A stretch of 64,000 bases of DNA from Symbiodinium microadriaticum (GCA_001939145.1 LSRX01000460.1:65416-129415), one strand, 5' to 3'; numbered from the stretch's first letter, positions 17,801-28,539 are shown. The notes: generated by a model from the sequence alone, not told the origin. Translations and numbers: made by a program.

Positions 17801-18033
17801 GAGCTCTCGGACGAAAACACTGGACCCAGTAGCTCGACTGTGCCGACAGAAACCAACAGAAACAGACAAGAGACAAAAGATTTAGACAGCGATCCAATCT
17901 CGGCCCATCCAACATGTGAAATACTACAGGTCGTGTCGACGAACAAGGCAAATAAAGCTAGATATGGACAAAGGAACAAAGGACGTGTATGTGCGACACA
18001 CCGAAAACTGGGGCCTGCAGTGTGTTATTTTCT

Positions 18034-18135
18034 GTATATATATATATATATTATATGATATGATGTGATACTATATTATAACATTTTATATTTCATTATA
18101 TTATATTATATGTATGTACACACATACATACACAT
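18034..18135. repeat. (TA)n and TATATTATA-type AT-rich tract
   Basis: Dinucleotide and ATTATATT runs followed by ACACATACAT. Frames through it are not genes. Confidence 0.85.
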
Positions 18136-18573
18136 AACATACAAGGCCCCTCACAGCCACAAGAGCTGGATGCAGTGTTCTAAGAGGCTTTGGATTCGGC
18201 ATGGTTTCTTCGGTCTCCCAGTGGGGAGCTGCAGCTTTGAAACGATCCCCCTCACCGACCCTAAACCCTGAAAAGATGCGAGCCTTTTGGGTGAAGTAAT
18301 TTTGCTGGGCTTGAGGATTCAGGTATTGGGATGTAGTAGATCTTCGGGTAGGTCAGAGTTTAGAGGCTCTCTTGTCTTCTTTTGGCAAAGGTTGGGAGGT
18401 GTCCAGTGGTTTGAAGAGAAGCTCATTGCCGTTACTTGCGCCGACACCTTTAGACCAAACGCATGTTGTTTTGCTATCGCACCCTTGCACGAAGCATCGG
18501 AAGCTCGTTTGTTTTTTTTTTTTCCTGGGAGCCGCTCCGAAGCCAAAGCCCTCCACCCCACAGAGTCCTCAGC

Positions 18574-18626
18574 ATAGGATTCCAAATATGAACCACAAAA
18601 AGGAACTACTTAGGGGCCTATGGGTA
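18574..18626. mobile_element. foldback family A, half copy
   Basis: Contains only the centre and right arm (ACTACTTAGGGGCCTATGGG). The left arm is replaced by unrelated sequence, so the copy is truncated. Confidence 0.75.
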
Positions 18627-18839
18627 TACATGTCTGGCAACATGTGCAAGGTGAACCCTAGACTGTACACCCCTGAAGCGGGGTCTCAAGTGAGAACAAG
18701 CTGAAATGCAAACATCGGTGCTGGTGCTCAGGGATATGAGAGGCTTCGGACGTGGACATAATGCTTCAAAGGGATGTACAGGGTTGTAGTTGGTACAACA
18801 CTAGAAACCTTAAGCACAAAGCGGTCGGTGCACCCTGAA

Positions 18840-18990
18840 CCCGAAAGATGCCTCAAACCTCCCATCGACCTTTCAAATCCCAAACGGACGGCCGAGATGT
18901 TGGCGAAATTCTTCGGCATGTCCCTCGCGGCATGTTTTGGGGTCAATGGGCCTAGGGCTCTAGGAGATGGGGCTCGGGGCTGTTCAGGGT
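18840..18990 (+). CDS. candidate exon
   Basis: The frame reads DLSNPKRTAEMLAKFFGMSL, then AACFGVNGPRALGDGARG. Composition is plausible; the borders are not evident. Confidence 0.3.
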
Positions 18991-19027
18991 GTGTGGTTCG
19001 GGTGTACCGAATCATGGGGTATTGACC

Positions 19028-19112
19028 CTACCTAAACCCCCCAAAGCAGGTAAAATAATGGCCCGAAACCCATAAAAGGCTATTATTCTACATACTTTTG
19101 GGGTCCAGGTAG
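19028..19112. mobile_element. foldback element, family C copy 2
   Basis: The ends CCTAAACCCCCCAAAGCAGG and ACTTTTGGGGTCCAGGTAG are inverted. The interior GGTAAAATAATGGCCCGAAA matches the copy at 6689-6775. Confidence 0.65.
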
Positions 19113-19963
19113 ACCCTAGACCCTAAACCCGAATGGTATGGTTTTCCGAGGCAATCCCGGAGTATCGACCCGTTTGGGGTATAGCATCTTGTGAGACCCT
19201 CGAGTTACGCCCTGCTTCCCTTTGCTGGTCCAGACGTTCCCTTCACCCCAAATCCCCGTTTCCCCATTCCAATAATTACCCCCCCCCCCCGCCCCCATAT
19301 TTAATTTGAGGTCGAAGGCTTCGGAGACCGATACTGATACTGAGCTCTCTTGAGCTTCGGGTAGCCGTTCGTTACAATCCATAGAGTAGTAGAGCCCTAA
19401 GTACCTAATGTAGAACCCGAAGTTCCAAAGACTTAGGAGTAATAGGGATTTTGGTGCAAACGTTCAGGGTTAGGGGGTTAGGGTTTAGGGTTTCGTTAGG
19501 GGTTTAGGGCTGAGGGGAGAGGGTTTATAGTGTCAGGGTATAGCCTCTTCTTCTGCTAGGCGAATGGACCGCCACTGCATCCACGGAAAGCACAATGAAC
19601 CTGGCCTACAGGAGCAGAAGGGTGCCATTCACAGGGCTTATTGAAGGGGACCAAGGGTTTCGAGGGTTAAATGGGTAATAGGGTGTATGGTTTATAGGAC
19701 ATTTCGGCGTTACCGGGTGTTTAATTCGGGTTTGTTGTTCTGTTGGTTTTACGGTGTTTTCAGGGGCTGCTTGCATGTATATGAGGGTCATCAGCACTGG
19801 TAGCAGCAGCAGAGCTGTTGGGTTTAGTGTTTCGGGCGTTCGCTTGATCTCGTACTTTGAACTGTGCTCGTGCTGATGTTACTGCACTAAGCATGGAGGT
19901 TCTGAACAAAGGTACACCTTTCACAACCTGGCTGTTGTTCTGAACTCTGTTTTTGTCCGTGAT

Positions 19964-20347
19964 ATGTTCCACATGGTTACATCCAGTCTAATTAGTGTTA
20001 GTGCTATTTCTGGTAGCACTGCTACTCCCAGTATGGCTGGGATGATACTCTCTTCAGCGCGTGGGATGGCATGCATGTGTAGCTCCGGTTCGTTCTTACG
20101 AGATCTTCAGCGGATGCTGCATGAAGCCCCTACAGTGGACCCTACAGCTCAGGCGCCGTACAACAATCTCATTGCAAAGTCATACCTGCACAATGCTGCG
20201 GGATTTTTGGGCTTGCCTGCAATGGGTGCTTCTCAAGAGCTCATTGTGGTCTCAGGGGAGGTGTTTGGAAGGCCATTCCCTAAACCCATCCTGGTGCGAT
20301 GTTTAGGGTCGGACACGCTTCCCGATGTTTGTTGCTCTACAGGCTGA
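19964..20347 (+). CDS. open frame of 127 codons, uncertain
   Basis: Uninterrupted + frame with segments SMAGMILSSARGMACM and RDLQRMLHEAPTVDPTAQAP, then NNLIAKSYLHNAAGFLGLPA. Ala/Ser/Leu-rich and moderately protein-like. No splice context or domain. Positions 19115-19960 hold telomere-like tracts and nothing else I can name. Confidence 0.3.
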   Translation: MFHMVTSSLISVSAISGSTATPSMAGMILSSARGMACMCSSGSFLRDLQRMLHEAPTVDPTAQAPYNNLIAKSYLHNAAGFLGLPAMGASQELIVVSGEVFGRPFPKPILVRCLGSDTLPDVCCSTG

Positions 20348-20506
20348 GGGTTGGAGGATTTGCTGCGTGTTTGAGTTTTGGGGCCTCTTCCCAATATGTC
20401 GAACGGATCTACTCATCTACTCCCCCCTTAAACTTCGAACCCTACTCTGAACTTATAGGCCTCGAGGAAGTAGTAGTCATATCCACTTTATACCCCAACC
20501 GGGCCC

Positions 20507-20615
20507 CCAGAGACTCCAAAACCCCTTAATTAAGGAATAGACCTTATATTATCATGGGGTCCCTATTAAGATTTAAGGAAAAAATCCTTAATTAAGGGGT
20601 TTTGGAGTCTCTGGG
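20507..20615. mobile_element. large near-perfect hairpin
   Basis: The left arm CCAGAGACTCCAAAACCCCT continuing TAATTAAGGA is mirrored by TCCTTAATTAAGGGGTTTTG continuing GAGTCTCTGG. The arms are about 30 bp around a loop of about 48 bp. It abuts the family-A element that begins at 20620, so the two may have inserted one beside the other. Confidence 0.8.
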
Positions 20616-20619
20616 CCAC

Positions 20620-20712
20620 ACCCATAGGCCCCGAAGTAGTTCCTTCTTGGGATTACCTTATAGGATTCTATTTACCAACCACAAAAAGGAACTACTTAGG
20701 GGCCTATGGGTA
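20620..20712. mobile_element. foldback family A copy
   Basis: Arms ACCCATAGGCCCCGAAGTAG and ACTACTTAGGGGCCTATGGG. The centre GATTACCTTATAGGATTCTA is typical of the family. Confidence 0.9.
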
Positions 20713-20811
20713 GGCAAGTCTTTCGGATTGAGATCGCAGAGGCAAATGGGGGTTGGGGGACTGAGAACATTTCGGCTCCAGAGCTTGGGTTGAAGGGTTT
20801 GGGTTTTAGGG

Positions 20812-20962
20812 CTTATTTAGGGTTCAGGGTTTAGGTTTTAGGGGTTTAGGGGTTTAGGTTTTAGGGGTTTAGGGCTTTAGGGCTTTAGGGGTTTAGGGGT
20901 TAGGGTTTAGGTTTTAGGGGTTTAGGGGTTTAGGGGTTTAGGGCTTAGGGTTTAGGGCTTAC
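20812..20962 (+). repeat. TTTAGGG array
   Basis: About 18 degenerate TTTAGGG/TTTAGGGG units on the + strand. Confidence 0.9.
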
Positions 20963-21230
20963 TGGCTTGTGGTTTCGGCGGGGGTCTGGTCGAGCACGGG
21001 TTGACCTCTAGGCCTCTAGGTATAGTACTTAAAGACTTTTTGTTCGCTTTTGGGGGTGATGGCTCAAGTGTGCAGCTTTCCATCCAATCTTGTTCGAGGC
21101 TCCGAAGCGTAGCCTCTTAGATCTCTGTGGCTTTGGGTTCCCAGGTGTTGTAGACGTTAGAGATTTTGTGGTTTACGGATCCCGGTTCCATCCAGGGCCC
21201 CTCAGCCCTGAACGCGTCAACAAACTAGAA

Positions 21231-21380
21231 CTAAACCCTACACCCTGTAAACCCCAAACCCCTAAACCCCAAACCCAAAAACCCTAAACCCTAAACCCTG
21301 TAAGCCCTAACCCCTTATAACCCCCAAACCCCCAAACCCTAAACCCTGAAAGCCCTAAACCCCTATAGACCCTAAACCCG
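21231..21380 (-). repeat. CCCTAAA array
   Basis: Degenerate CCCTAAA units in the orientation opposite to the array at 20812. It runs up to the acceptor of the exon at 21401. Confidence 0.85.
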
Positions 21381-21400
21381 CAACCCCGAGCCGCTTCCAG

Positions 21401-21493
21401 AAACAGCTGGAGAAGTTGGAGGCCTTCAAAAGGGAGCATATGCCTGGCCCCCGGGACAGAGGAGGACCATGCTCCGGGACCATTGCATGCTTT
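21401..21493 (+). CDS. coiled-coil exon
   Basis: The acceptor GCCGCTTCCAG ends at 21400. The frame reads KQLEKLEAFKREHMPGPRDR. This is a clear coiled-coil-like coding segment between a CCCTAAA array and a TTTAGGG array. The donor may lie in the TTTAGGG run. Confidence 0.55.
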
Positions 21494-22440
21494 AGGGTTT
21501 AGGGTTTAGGGTTTAGGATTTAGGGTTTAGGGTTTAGGGTTTAGTAAGCTGCTACTGTTTAGGACTGGGGTCCCCAAAAGCATAACAAGGATGGTCTTTC
21601 GGGCATAGCTCTGTATTGCTGGTACTTTTTTGGCCCCTCTGAACAAGCTTATGGCAGTTATGGTTGCCACTATAAGATAAAGTTCTTGATGATGAGGCTT
21701 TGCCTTGAAATCTAACGTTTCGGTTTATTCACCTTGCGCGTAGAAAGATCCACCTCCTTGCTAAGTTAGACTAGATTTCAGCAGTTTGTTGACACCATTC
21801 CTACACTCCCCAAAACACTCCCCTGGTCTCATTATCGCAGGCCTCCGTAGGACTAAGGATTCCAAACTGGCATTTGGCTTCAGCTTCTGGGTGGCTTGCT
21901 CCTGCACTGCAGCCTAAATCCAACGCAAATCGTTGATTCGCCAATCCCCACCTGAGGCTCCGAAATGTCAGACAGCGTACCCTGATTAAGCTCTAAACTC
22001 CAAGCCCCAAAGCCCACCTCACCAGAAACCCCACAGGCGTCACACCGAATAGCCGGACTTCCAAAGCCCAAACCCTACAGTCTTGAGTTATATAGTCTTG
22101 ATGGCCACGCCCCAAACCCTAAACCTAAGCCGCGTAATGCCAAAACCCGTGGCATGTACAAATCCTAGTTCCCAAGAACGTGATTGGGGTTTAGGGTTTC
22201 GGGGTTTTGGGTTTAGGGAAGCCTGAATTCTGAATCGTCGCCAACTGCAGTCGCACAAGTCTTCAACCTCAACACCCTGAGCGGCGGATGATATATTAAC
22301 CCCCCCCACGAGCGAAACGAGGTTTTCGCATAGTCTTCTAGTCTAGTCTGGTTTAGTATACGTAGTATCTAGAGTACAAGTGAAGTAGAGTAAATACAGT
22401 ATGGTATATTATCGAGTAGTACAGCATAGTGTACTGTAGT

Positions 22441-22510
22441 CTAGTGTACAGCAGTCAAGTCAAGTCAAGTCTAGTCTAGTCTAGTCTAGTCTAGTCTAGT
22501 CTAGTCTAGC
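22441..22510. repeat. (TCTAG)n pentamer microsatellite
   Basis: AAGTC and CTAGT pentamers in tandem, with looser GTAGT/CTAGT motifs from 22335. Positions 21550-22330 hold telomere-like fragments and no convincing exon on the + strand. Confidence 0.85.
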
Positions 22511-22741
22511 CTCCATCCGTACGTTTCTGGAGCCTTACGATCGGCAAGAAAGACTGTGGAATGTTTGTGTTGGGCCCTACAGGGAGCCTAGCCCCGGAAG
22601 CATTAAGCAGATACCATGTTCAGCTCCATAATGCCCAAAACAAACTTTGCGGAATCCCCGCCGAAGAACCACACAGAGCTACGCAGTTCAGTCATTGTTG
22701 AAATATGAAATCGCTAAACAAATGTGGCACCTTCATTGCCG

Positions 22742-22804
22742 CTGAGGGCGGGCATGGGGGAAGCCATGAAGGAGACGTTCGCAGGCCCCGATGCGGGCTT
22801 TGCA
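22742..22804 (+). CDS. short exon next to a foldback element
   Basis: The frame LRAGMGEAMKETFAGPDAGF ends at a GTTTCA donor at 22805, only 6 nt before the family-A foldback at 22811. Acceptor not certain. Confidence 0.4.
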
Positions 22805-22810
22805 GTTTCA

Positions 22811-22901
22811 ACCCATAGGCCCCTAAGCAGTTCCGCTTTGTGGTTTATATCTAGAGTTTTGTAAGGTAATCCCAAAAACGAACTACTTAGGTGCCTATGG
22901 G
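22811..22901. mobile_element. foldback family A copy, centre inverted
   Basis: Arms ACCCATAGGCCCCTAAGCAG and ACTACTTAGGTGCCTATGGG. The centre runs in the opposite direction (GTGGTTTATATCTAG, then GTAAGGTAATCCC), showing that the element inserts in both orientations. Confidence 0.9.
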
Positions 22902-23061
22902 CAGAGTTCAGATCTGGGGCTGAGGTTTAGGATTCAATCAGGTGCAAGGAGGCCAGACGCTGGGGGTCTGCAGGCTTTCGGGCGCTGGCAGTTCTGCAGC
23001 TCCCCATCCTCATCCCTGAGAGTTATATAATTAAAGCATCCCAACCCTCCGCGCCGACGCT

Positions 23062-23262
23062 ATGCCGCACAAAAAAGCACAAAAAAATCGAGAGGATAAG
23101 AAGAAGCTGCACCAGAAGAACAATTCTGTGGGCCAAATTCAGAAGCAAAGCGCACAAGGAGCTCAAAGAGAAGGCATCCAGAAGGCTGGCTGCAGAAGAT
23201 CGGGCGGCAGCAGAGGATGCCAAAAAGACGGCGAGGGAGCTGGCAACGTCCATCCAGGCAAG
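23062..23262 (+). CDS. charged coiled-coil exon(s)
   Basis: One frame starts MPHKKAQKNREDKKKLHQKN. The better frame for the second half reads FRSKAHKELKEKASRRLAAE, then DRAAAEDAKKTARELATSIQ. The shift of frame inside the segment needs a very short intron or indicates a frameshift. Lys/Glu/Ala-rich, typical of long coiled coils. Confidence 0.5.
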
Positions 23263-23274
23263 TAATGTAGGGGC

Positions 23275-23395
23275 CTTAATAATTAGAATAGGCTTTTGGG
23301 GCAAGTTGCCGAATAGCTATAATAAGGAACCCGTAAAATTCCAAAACCCTAAACCCTCAAAGTAGTGTAGGTAATGCTTAAGGCCCCTATAGTAC
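23275..23395. mobile_element. foldback element, family D
   Basis: The ends TAGGGGCCTTAATAATTAGA and GCTTAAGGCCCCTATAG are inverted. Related ends occur at about 36190-36300 and 36370-36484. Confidence 0.5.
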
Positions 23396-23473
23396 CTCCG
23401 TCGAGAAGTGGGTGGCGGCCGCCTCTCCAGGCGACATGGTCCACGCCATTTGCACAGCACCTCGCCGGACTTA
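23396..23473 (+). CDS. short exon
   Basis: The frame reads SVEKWVAAASPGDMVHAICT, then APR. A GTATCC donor at 23474 removes an apparent in-frame TAG. Protein-like; no family recognised. Confidence 0.45.
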
Positions 23474-23828
23474 GTATCCTAAGCCTTTATAGGGTCTAGG
23501 GTTTAGGGTTGAGGGGGTTCGGGGTTTAGGGTTTAGGGTTTAGTAATTTAGGGTTTAGGGTTTAGGGTTGTTCTGTTGTGTTAATCCTCTAAGTTCTTAT
23601 ACCCCCTCAAACCCCAAAACCCCTAAACCCTTAAGCCCCAACACCCTTAAGCCCTGAAGCCTTAAGCCTCAAAAACCCGAAAGCCCTGAACGCCCAAAAC
23701 CAAAAAAAGCACTAAACCCCGAACCCCAAAAACACCGAACACAAACCCTAAACCCTGAACCCCAAAAAACCCCAAAACAACGCTAAGCCCAGAAGCCAGA
23801 AAGTCCCATTGACCCTACGCCCCGCGAG

Positions 23829-23944
23829 GCACCGTAGCCCGTATTGTCCTTGCAACCACGGATGATAAGTTTAAGACCTGCAAAAACCGAAACCTAATGC
23901 TCTTGGACCAAAAGGCCTACCACGAGACCCTGGACATTTTTGGG
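23829..23944 (+). CDS. exon ending in a telomere-like donor
   Basis: The frame reads VARIVLATTDDKFKTCKNRN, then LMLLDQKAYHETLDIFG. The donor lies at GGTTTGGGG, the first bases of the next TTTAGGG array. Convincing protein sequence. A CCCTAAA-type mosaic (23590-23800) precedes it. Confidence 0.5.
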
Positions 23945-24075
23945 GTTTGGGGTTCGGGGTTTAGGGTTTAGGGGTTTAGGGTTTAGGGTTCGGGGTTTAG
24001 GGTTTAGGGGTTTAGGGTTTAGGGTTCGGGGTTTAGGGTTTAGGGGTTTAGGGTTTAGGGTTCGGGGTTTTAGGG
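23935..24075 (+). repeat. 36-bp higher-order TTTAGGG repeat
   Basis: GGGGTTTAGGGTTTAGGGGT, then TTAGGGTTTAGGGTTC, repeats about 3.5 times, nearly perfectly. Frames on both strands are repeat translations. Confidence 0.9.
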
Positions 24076-24323
24076 TTCCGGGCGTAGGTACAATGTTGTA
24101 CAACTTAGGGGAAGCTGAAATTTACGGTATCCTGAATAGACAGAGCTGTGGTTGAGACTACTACACTTGTTCTGAGGCATGAGGCAAGAACCGACAGTAC
24201 TAACTATAAGTATCCCCTGACACTCCCTCTTCAGAACTTCAAGGAAGCCTAAACCCTAAACACTAGACTAACTCTGCTGTGCACCGAAAACTCTTGGAGA
24301 CCTGCAAAGCCTTCCTTAGTTAG

Positions 24324-24370
24324 CATGCCCTATGCAGCCCTGTTCGACTTGCTGAGGGCCGTAAAATCAC
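24324..24370 (+). CDS. short exon, 47 nt
   Basis: Acceptor TTCCTTAGTTAG, donor C|GTGAGC. The frame reads MPYAALFDLLRAVKS. Borders and frame agree. A possible next tiny exon (DEDKTRKKPSIQ, about 24397-24434) precedes GTTGTT. Confidence 0.5.
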
Positions 24371-24546
24371 GTGAGCCCTGAAGGGCATAAATCCCGGACG
24401 AGGACAAAACTCGCAAGAAACCAAGCATCCAGGTTGTTCCAGCCCTAATCCAGCAACCCTAAGCCCCAAATCGTAAACCCTAAGCCCTAAAACCTTTAGA
24501 CCCTAAACCCTAAACCCCAACCTCCAACCCCGAACCGTCTTGCCAG

Positions 24547-24628
24547 AAAGCACGGTGAAAGAGCGTCGGCAGCAAGAGCTGCTGAATTTGGACATCCGCC
24601 GAACCCTATGGACGGAAAAGGAGCCCTA
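24547..24628 (+). CDS. short exon, charged
   Basis: After CTTGCCAG the frame reads STVKERRQQELLNLDIRRTL, then WTEKEP. A GTAGGA donor at 24629. Helical and charged, in the style of the neighbouring coiled-coil exons. Confidence 0.5.
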
Positions 24629-24785
24629 GTAGGATTAGGATTCAGGATTTAGGGTTTAGGGATTGGGGAAACCTCAACCCTAAACCCCAATAGGATTTAG
24701 GTGAAACCCCCAATAGGATTTGGGGAAACCTATCCCTGAACAACAATAGGTTTAGGGTTGGCTTGGGGTCTGGCCCGTCTTGCAG

Positions 24786-24845
24786 TGGCTTTTCGGAGCT
24801 TTCGGCCATGTTTTGTTACACGAGACCATTCGACCTCAGCGGGAG
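24786..24845 (+). CDS. short exon, exactly 20 codons
   Basis: Acceptor CGTCTTGCAG and donor GGGAG|GTGAAG are both strong. The frame reads WLFGAFGHVLLHETIRPQRE, phase 0 at both ends. No family recognised. Confidence 0.6.
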
Positions 24846-25097
24846 GTGAAGAAGTAGTTTAGGGTTTTGGGTTTGGGGCTTGTGGGACTGAAGAGGATCC
24901 CGAATGGAGGGTTGAAGTGGTGGAGAGAAGAAGGGGATTCAGATGTAGGGAATTGGAGGGTTTTAGGGTTTGAGGATTTAAGGGTTTACGGGTTCGAATG
25001 CGTCAGCTTTCGAAGGGTTAGATCACACGTGGCGCGATCGTGTCAGAAAAGAGTGGACCCCACCTTAGGCACTGAATAGTGACCGGAAGCAATGAAG

Positions 25098-25203
25098 GTA
25101 GTTTTCTAAATGAGGGTCCCTTTTAGGGTCCTTTTCTATAAGGGTACCGTACTATATTGGGGACCTAAAATTAAAAAAGGGGACTTGAATTTAGAGAACT
25201 ACC
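25098..25203. mobile_element. foldback element, family B copy 2
   Basis: The ends GTAGTTTTCTAAATGAGGGT and GAATTTAGAGAACTAC are inverted. The interior carries GGGTACCGTACTATATTGGG and GGACC motifs shared, in the opposite sense, with the copies at 7038 and 43877. Confidence 0.75.
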
Positions 25204-25345
25204 CTAAACCTAAAACCCTAAACCCATAAACCCTAAAACCCTAAAGCCCCAAACCCCTAAACCCCTAAACCCTAAACCCTAAAACCCAAATGAACCACAC
25301 GGAGTCGGCTTTGGGTTCAGGGCTCCCGGGGTGCTCTCTTCGCAG

Positions 25346-25371
25346 GACCCGAGAGTCCAAGCGCTGACGCC
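25346..25371 (+). CDS. 26-nt micro-exon
   Basis: Acceptor TGCTCTCTTCGCAG and donor GTAAGT are near-perfect consensus sites and enclose only 26 nt (DPRVQALT plus two bases). The strength of both sites argues for a true exon despite its size. Confidence 0.5.
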
Positions 25372-25383
25372 GTAAGTTCCGAA

Positions 25384-25595
25384 GCTTAGGAGTCCCTGTA
25401 GGGTTTAGGGTTTTGGGTTTAGGGTTTAGGGCTAAGTGTGTAGGGTTTTGGGTTTGGGGTTTTGGGTTTAGGGTTTTGGGTTTAGGGTTTAGGGCTTAGG
25501 GTGTAGGGTTTAGGGCTTAATTAGGGTTTAGGGTGTAGGGTTTAGGGTTTAGGGTTAAGGCTTTTAGGGTTTAGGGTTTGGGGTTAAGGGTTACG
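25384..25595 (+). repeat. TTTAGGG array
   Basis: About 25 units of TTTAGGG with TTTTGGG and TGTAGGG variants. Confidence 0.9.
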
Positions 25596-25634
25596 GTGCA
25601 GCAGTGAGGTCTATTGATAAATTCAGATTTCAAG

Positions 25635-25669
25635 TCTGCGACCCAGGCTATGTAGGCAAGACTCTGAAG
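25635..25669 (+). CDS. candidate 35-nt exon
   Basis: Acceptor AGATTTCAAG, donor AAG|GTTCGT. Reads CDPGYVGKTLK. Small but with consistent borders. Confidence 0.35.
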
Positions 25670-25949
25670 GTTCGTCATATGATTTTTGTAATCCATCAGG
25701 GTTTCCTGATGATTCAGGGTGCGGGAGGTGAGGCAAAGAGACTTGATCTCGGGATTGCTACATGTACTCCGGACAGGTCTCCTGTATCCTGCTCTGGGTT
25801 GAGGCTGAGGAGGTCGGTGTTAGACAACATGGTGCACTTTGATGGATGCTGCCTTGTGGGCTGCACTGGGTTCGACTGTTGAAGCTTCGAAGTTTTGTTG
25901 ATTTGGGGTTTAAGAGTTTAATTAACCCTGAAATTCTCAACCGGTGAAG

Positions 25950-26140
25950 CCTTTCGTTTCCCTGGAAGAGGAGATGGACAAGGCCATCCAGAGCATCAAA
26001 GACGGCATGGCAAAATGGGAAGAGGACAAGGAGAAAGAGGCCAGGCATCTGGAATCAACTCGAAAGCAAAGAGGCTTCAAAAATAGATCCCAGCGCCCTT
26101 CTTTACATCCCCTATGCCAGCGCCATACGAGCTTCCAGAG
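25950..26140 (+). CDS. coiled-coil exon
   Basis: The frame reads PFVSLEEEMDKAIQSIKDGM, then AKWEEDKEKEARHLESTRKQ. This is one of the clearest coding segments of the window and predicts a long charged helix. A donor GTTGAG follows at 26141. The minus-strand frame here is its shadow. Confidence 0.6.
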
Positions 26141-26444
26141 TTGAGGGTGTAGGCCGAAGCATCACACCTCCAGCCCTAAACCCTAAACCCTAAACCGCTA
26201 GACGATCTTGAGTGTGGGTTCGGCGTAGGAGCTCCTATTTCGGGGACCCCGGCAAGCATCAAGCCCCACTGAAGTCCTGATCTCCAAATCTCCTGGGCAT
26301 CTAGGGGATAAGGGCCTAGGTGCAGCGTTTAGAGAGTTTAGGGATGTCTCGGGTTCAGGGTCTAGAGTTTATAGGGCCCAGGGTTAAGGGACTTAGGATT
26401 GAGGGTTCAGGGTTCAGGCTCATGGGTTTAGGGTTTAGGGACCA

Positions 26445-26522
26445 CTTGCCCTATATACCACATGCCCTGCGACCGTCGGAAGGCGAAAACTCAGGCGTGC
26501 CCCAGCTACCAGCGAAGCTGAC
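26445..26522 (+). CDS. candidate exon
   Basis: Reads LPYIPHALRPSEGENSGVPQ, then LPAKLT up to a GTGTTG donor. Flanked by TTTAGGG motifs. The stretch 26570-26830 has an open frame without clear support. Confidence 0.35.
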
Positions 26523-27090
26523 ATGTGTTGAGCCATTAGGGTTTAGGGTTTAGGGTGCTTCCTTCTTTTTGACGCATGTCAGAGCTATCACAGCGCACTT
26601 CTATGGCCGTGTCCGTGATAAATACCACCATTCATTCCCAAGGGCTCCAAGTATGCAAATGGTACCTACTTTGGGGCCTAAAGTCTACAAATAGGACCTA
26701 CCTCGGGCTATTTGGAGCTTCAGGGATTGCCATCCCCTGCCATGTTTATGATAGCCCAACCCTAAACCTTACAGCCATACAGCCGCACTTAACCTCAAAA
26801 GCCATTGAAACTCCAAGCACGCATTAGACTGTAGGCCTGCCAAGTTTTAGGGTTTAGTGCATTTCAGGCCTGCAGACGATTAGAGGAGTCTGGGTGCTTA
26901 GTGGCCGTATGCCGAATCAGGGAAGGCATTGGCAGGGTAGGAGAGCTGTAGTGAGCTGGGGTTGAGCTTATTATCAGAGCTTTAGGGCCCTAGGGGAGGA
27001 GTTTGGGATTCAGCATCGAGCTTGGGGGGATGGGCATCATCGTTTTGGCTGTTAACTGTGGCCGGTTTTTGCATCCCCGACCCCCGCCAG

Positions 27091-27141
27091 TCTGAAGCGT
27101 CTGTGTCACGAAAGCAAGATCGATAGCCGTTGCCGCGACAT
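27091..27141 (+). CDS. candidate exon beside a hairpin
   Basis: The acceptor CCCCCGCCAG ends at 27090. The frame reads LKRLCHESKIDSRCRDM and runs into the hairpin that starts at 27142. Confidence 0.4.
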
Positions 27142-27241
27142 GGGGCTTTCCGAAAATTAGGGTATTCTATTCTGGGGTCCTTATAATAAGGATCCTACTA
27201 TTTAGGGTACTATACTCGGGTCCCTTATTTTCGGAAACCCC
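27142..27241. mobile_element. hairpin element
   Basis: The left arm GGGGCTTTCCGAAAATTAGG is mirrored by CCCTTATTTTCGGAAACCCC, with an internal second inverted pair around CTTATAATAAG. MITE-like, single copy in this window. Confidence 0.75.
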
Positions 27242-27452
27242 AAAATGCAAATCGGGACACCTGCCGAAAGCCAGCAGCCAGAAAGTTGTTTAAACTCGAA
27301 AGCGTTATGCCAGAACCCTAAGACCTCGAACCTGTTGCTGCAGCTGACGGCGATTCTCTAGAAGCGAAAACGCAGCAGTGACTGTCAATCTTAAGAGCTA
27401 ACAGTGATGCAATAGCGGTACTAAGCTCTTGGATATGTGGTGTGACAAGGCC

Positions 27453-27869
27453 TCAGGTTGTCACTACACGTGAACGTGACGAGTGCGTTAGAATTCTCAG
27501 CCTCAGCAGTATCCTGATGTCCGGCATCCTGGCCACAAACCTCGTGTTCATGATCGCGGCACTCACTGTCACCCTCACAATTCTTAGCGTGATAGTGTCG
27601 TTCTCATCATCACTAACGCCATCATCATCACTGACATCGTCATCGTCATTACGACCTTCACCTTCATCGCATTCGAATTCGTCTTCAAAGCCGGACACTG
27701 AGATGTGGCAACCCACAATGGGCCGAGATCTGGCAAATACATCGATGACGGAACTGGATCCTCCCGTTGACCAACTGCAATCTACCTTTTGGTGTCTGTC
27801 AAGAAACAGCTTAAGCCCGGCCCTCTGAGCCCAGAGACAGACCCAGGGGTTATCCTTCAACTCACGCAC
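27453..27869 (-). CDS. possible minus-strand CDS with acidic stretch
   Basis: A 138-codon frame beginning MRELKDNPWVCLWAQRAGLK, with an Asp/Glu-rich segment from a GAT/CAT-rich tract. A + frame of 128 codons (27442-27828) overlaps and is Ser-rich. I favour the minus frame slightly for its N-terminal half, but the trinucleotide bias makes both doubtful. Confidence 0.3.
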   Translation of the reverse strand: MRELKDNPWVCLWAQRAGLKLFLDRHQKVDCSWSTGGSSSVIDVFARSRPIVGCHISVSGFEDEFECDEGEGRNDDDDVSDDDGVSDDENDTITLRIVRVTVSAAIMNTRFVARMPDIRILLRLRILTHSSRSRVVTT

Positions 27870-28539
27870 TGACAGCTGAAGCTAAACGGTTACGATTTCC
27901 TCATTGCAGCGGCGCAAAACTCTCCATTGAACCCGCACTTGGACCTCATTCGAAGGGGCTGCAGTCGAATCTAAAGTACCGAAACAGTCGTCCTTCTCGC
28001 TTCTTTCCGAAGACATCAGACAACCATCAACCGCCGCTCTTCGCGCCAGTGTCCGGGACAGATACAGAGGCTTGACAAAAGTGACGGACGAGGCGCGTTT
28101 AGCCGTGTAGGTTCAGTCAGAGGCTCGGGTTCTGATCGGGGGCGCCCGCTTATCCTTCTGAAAACTCCTAGAATTATATATATTTTCACGGCTTCTCAGC
28201 GACTTAGATAGTGCGTTGACGTCCTTTGGGGGGGCTTATGTATGAATTCCGCCAGCGTACTGCTGAGAGTGTTTCGGGGGTATCCGTCTCCAAGGTTGTG
28301 GTGTTTCGAAGGGCTGGATGTCGCAGGTCTTGAGGGTGCGCCCCAGTCATCGCATTCCATGTCGAGCCTATGCAGTATCGGCACAGGGCATTATTCGCCA
28401 GGGCTCCTTGTTATTTGGATGCCTACTGTTCAGATCGGCGCTGGCTCAGTAGGTGCACTGAGCAAGGAGGCCTTTGACCCTTAAGCGGAAGCCTTTTGAT
28501 GTTCAGGGTCTAGGTTTAGGGTTTAGGGAGTAATCACAG

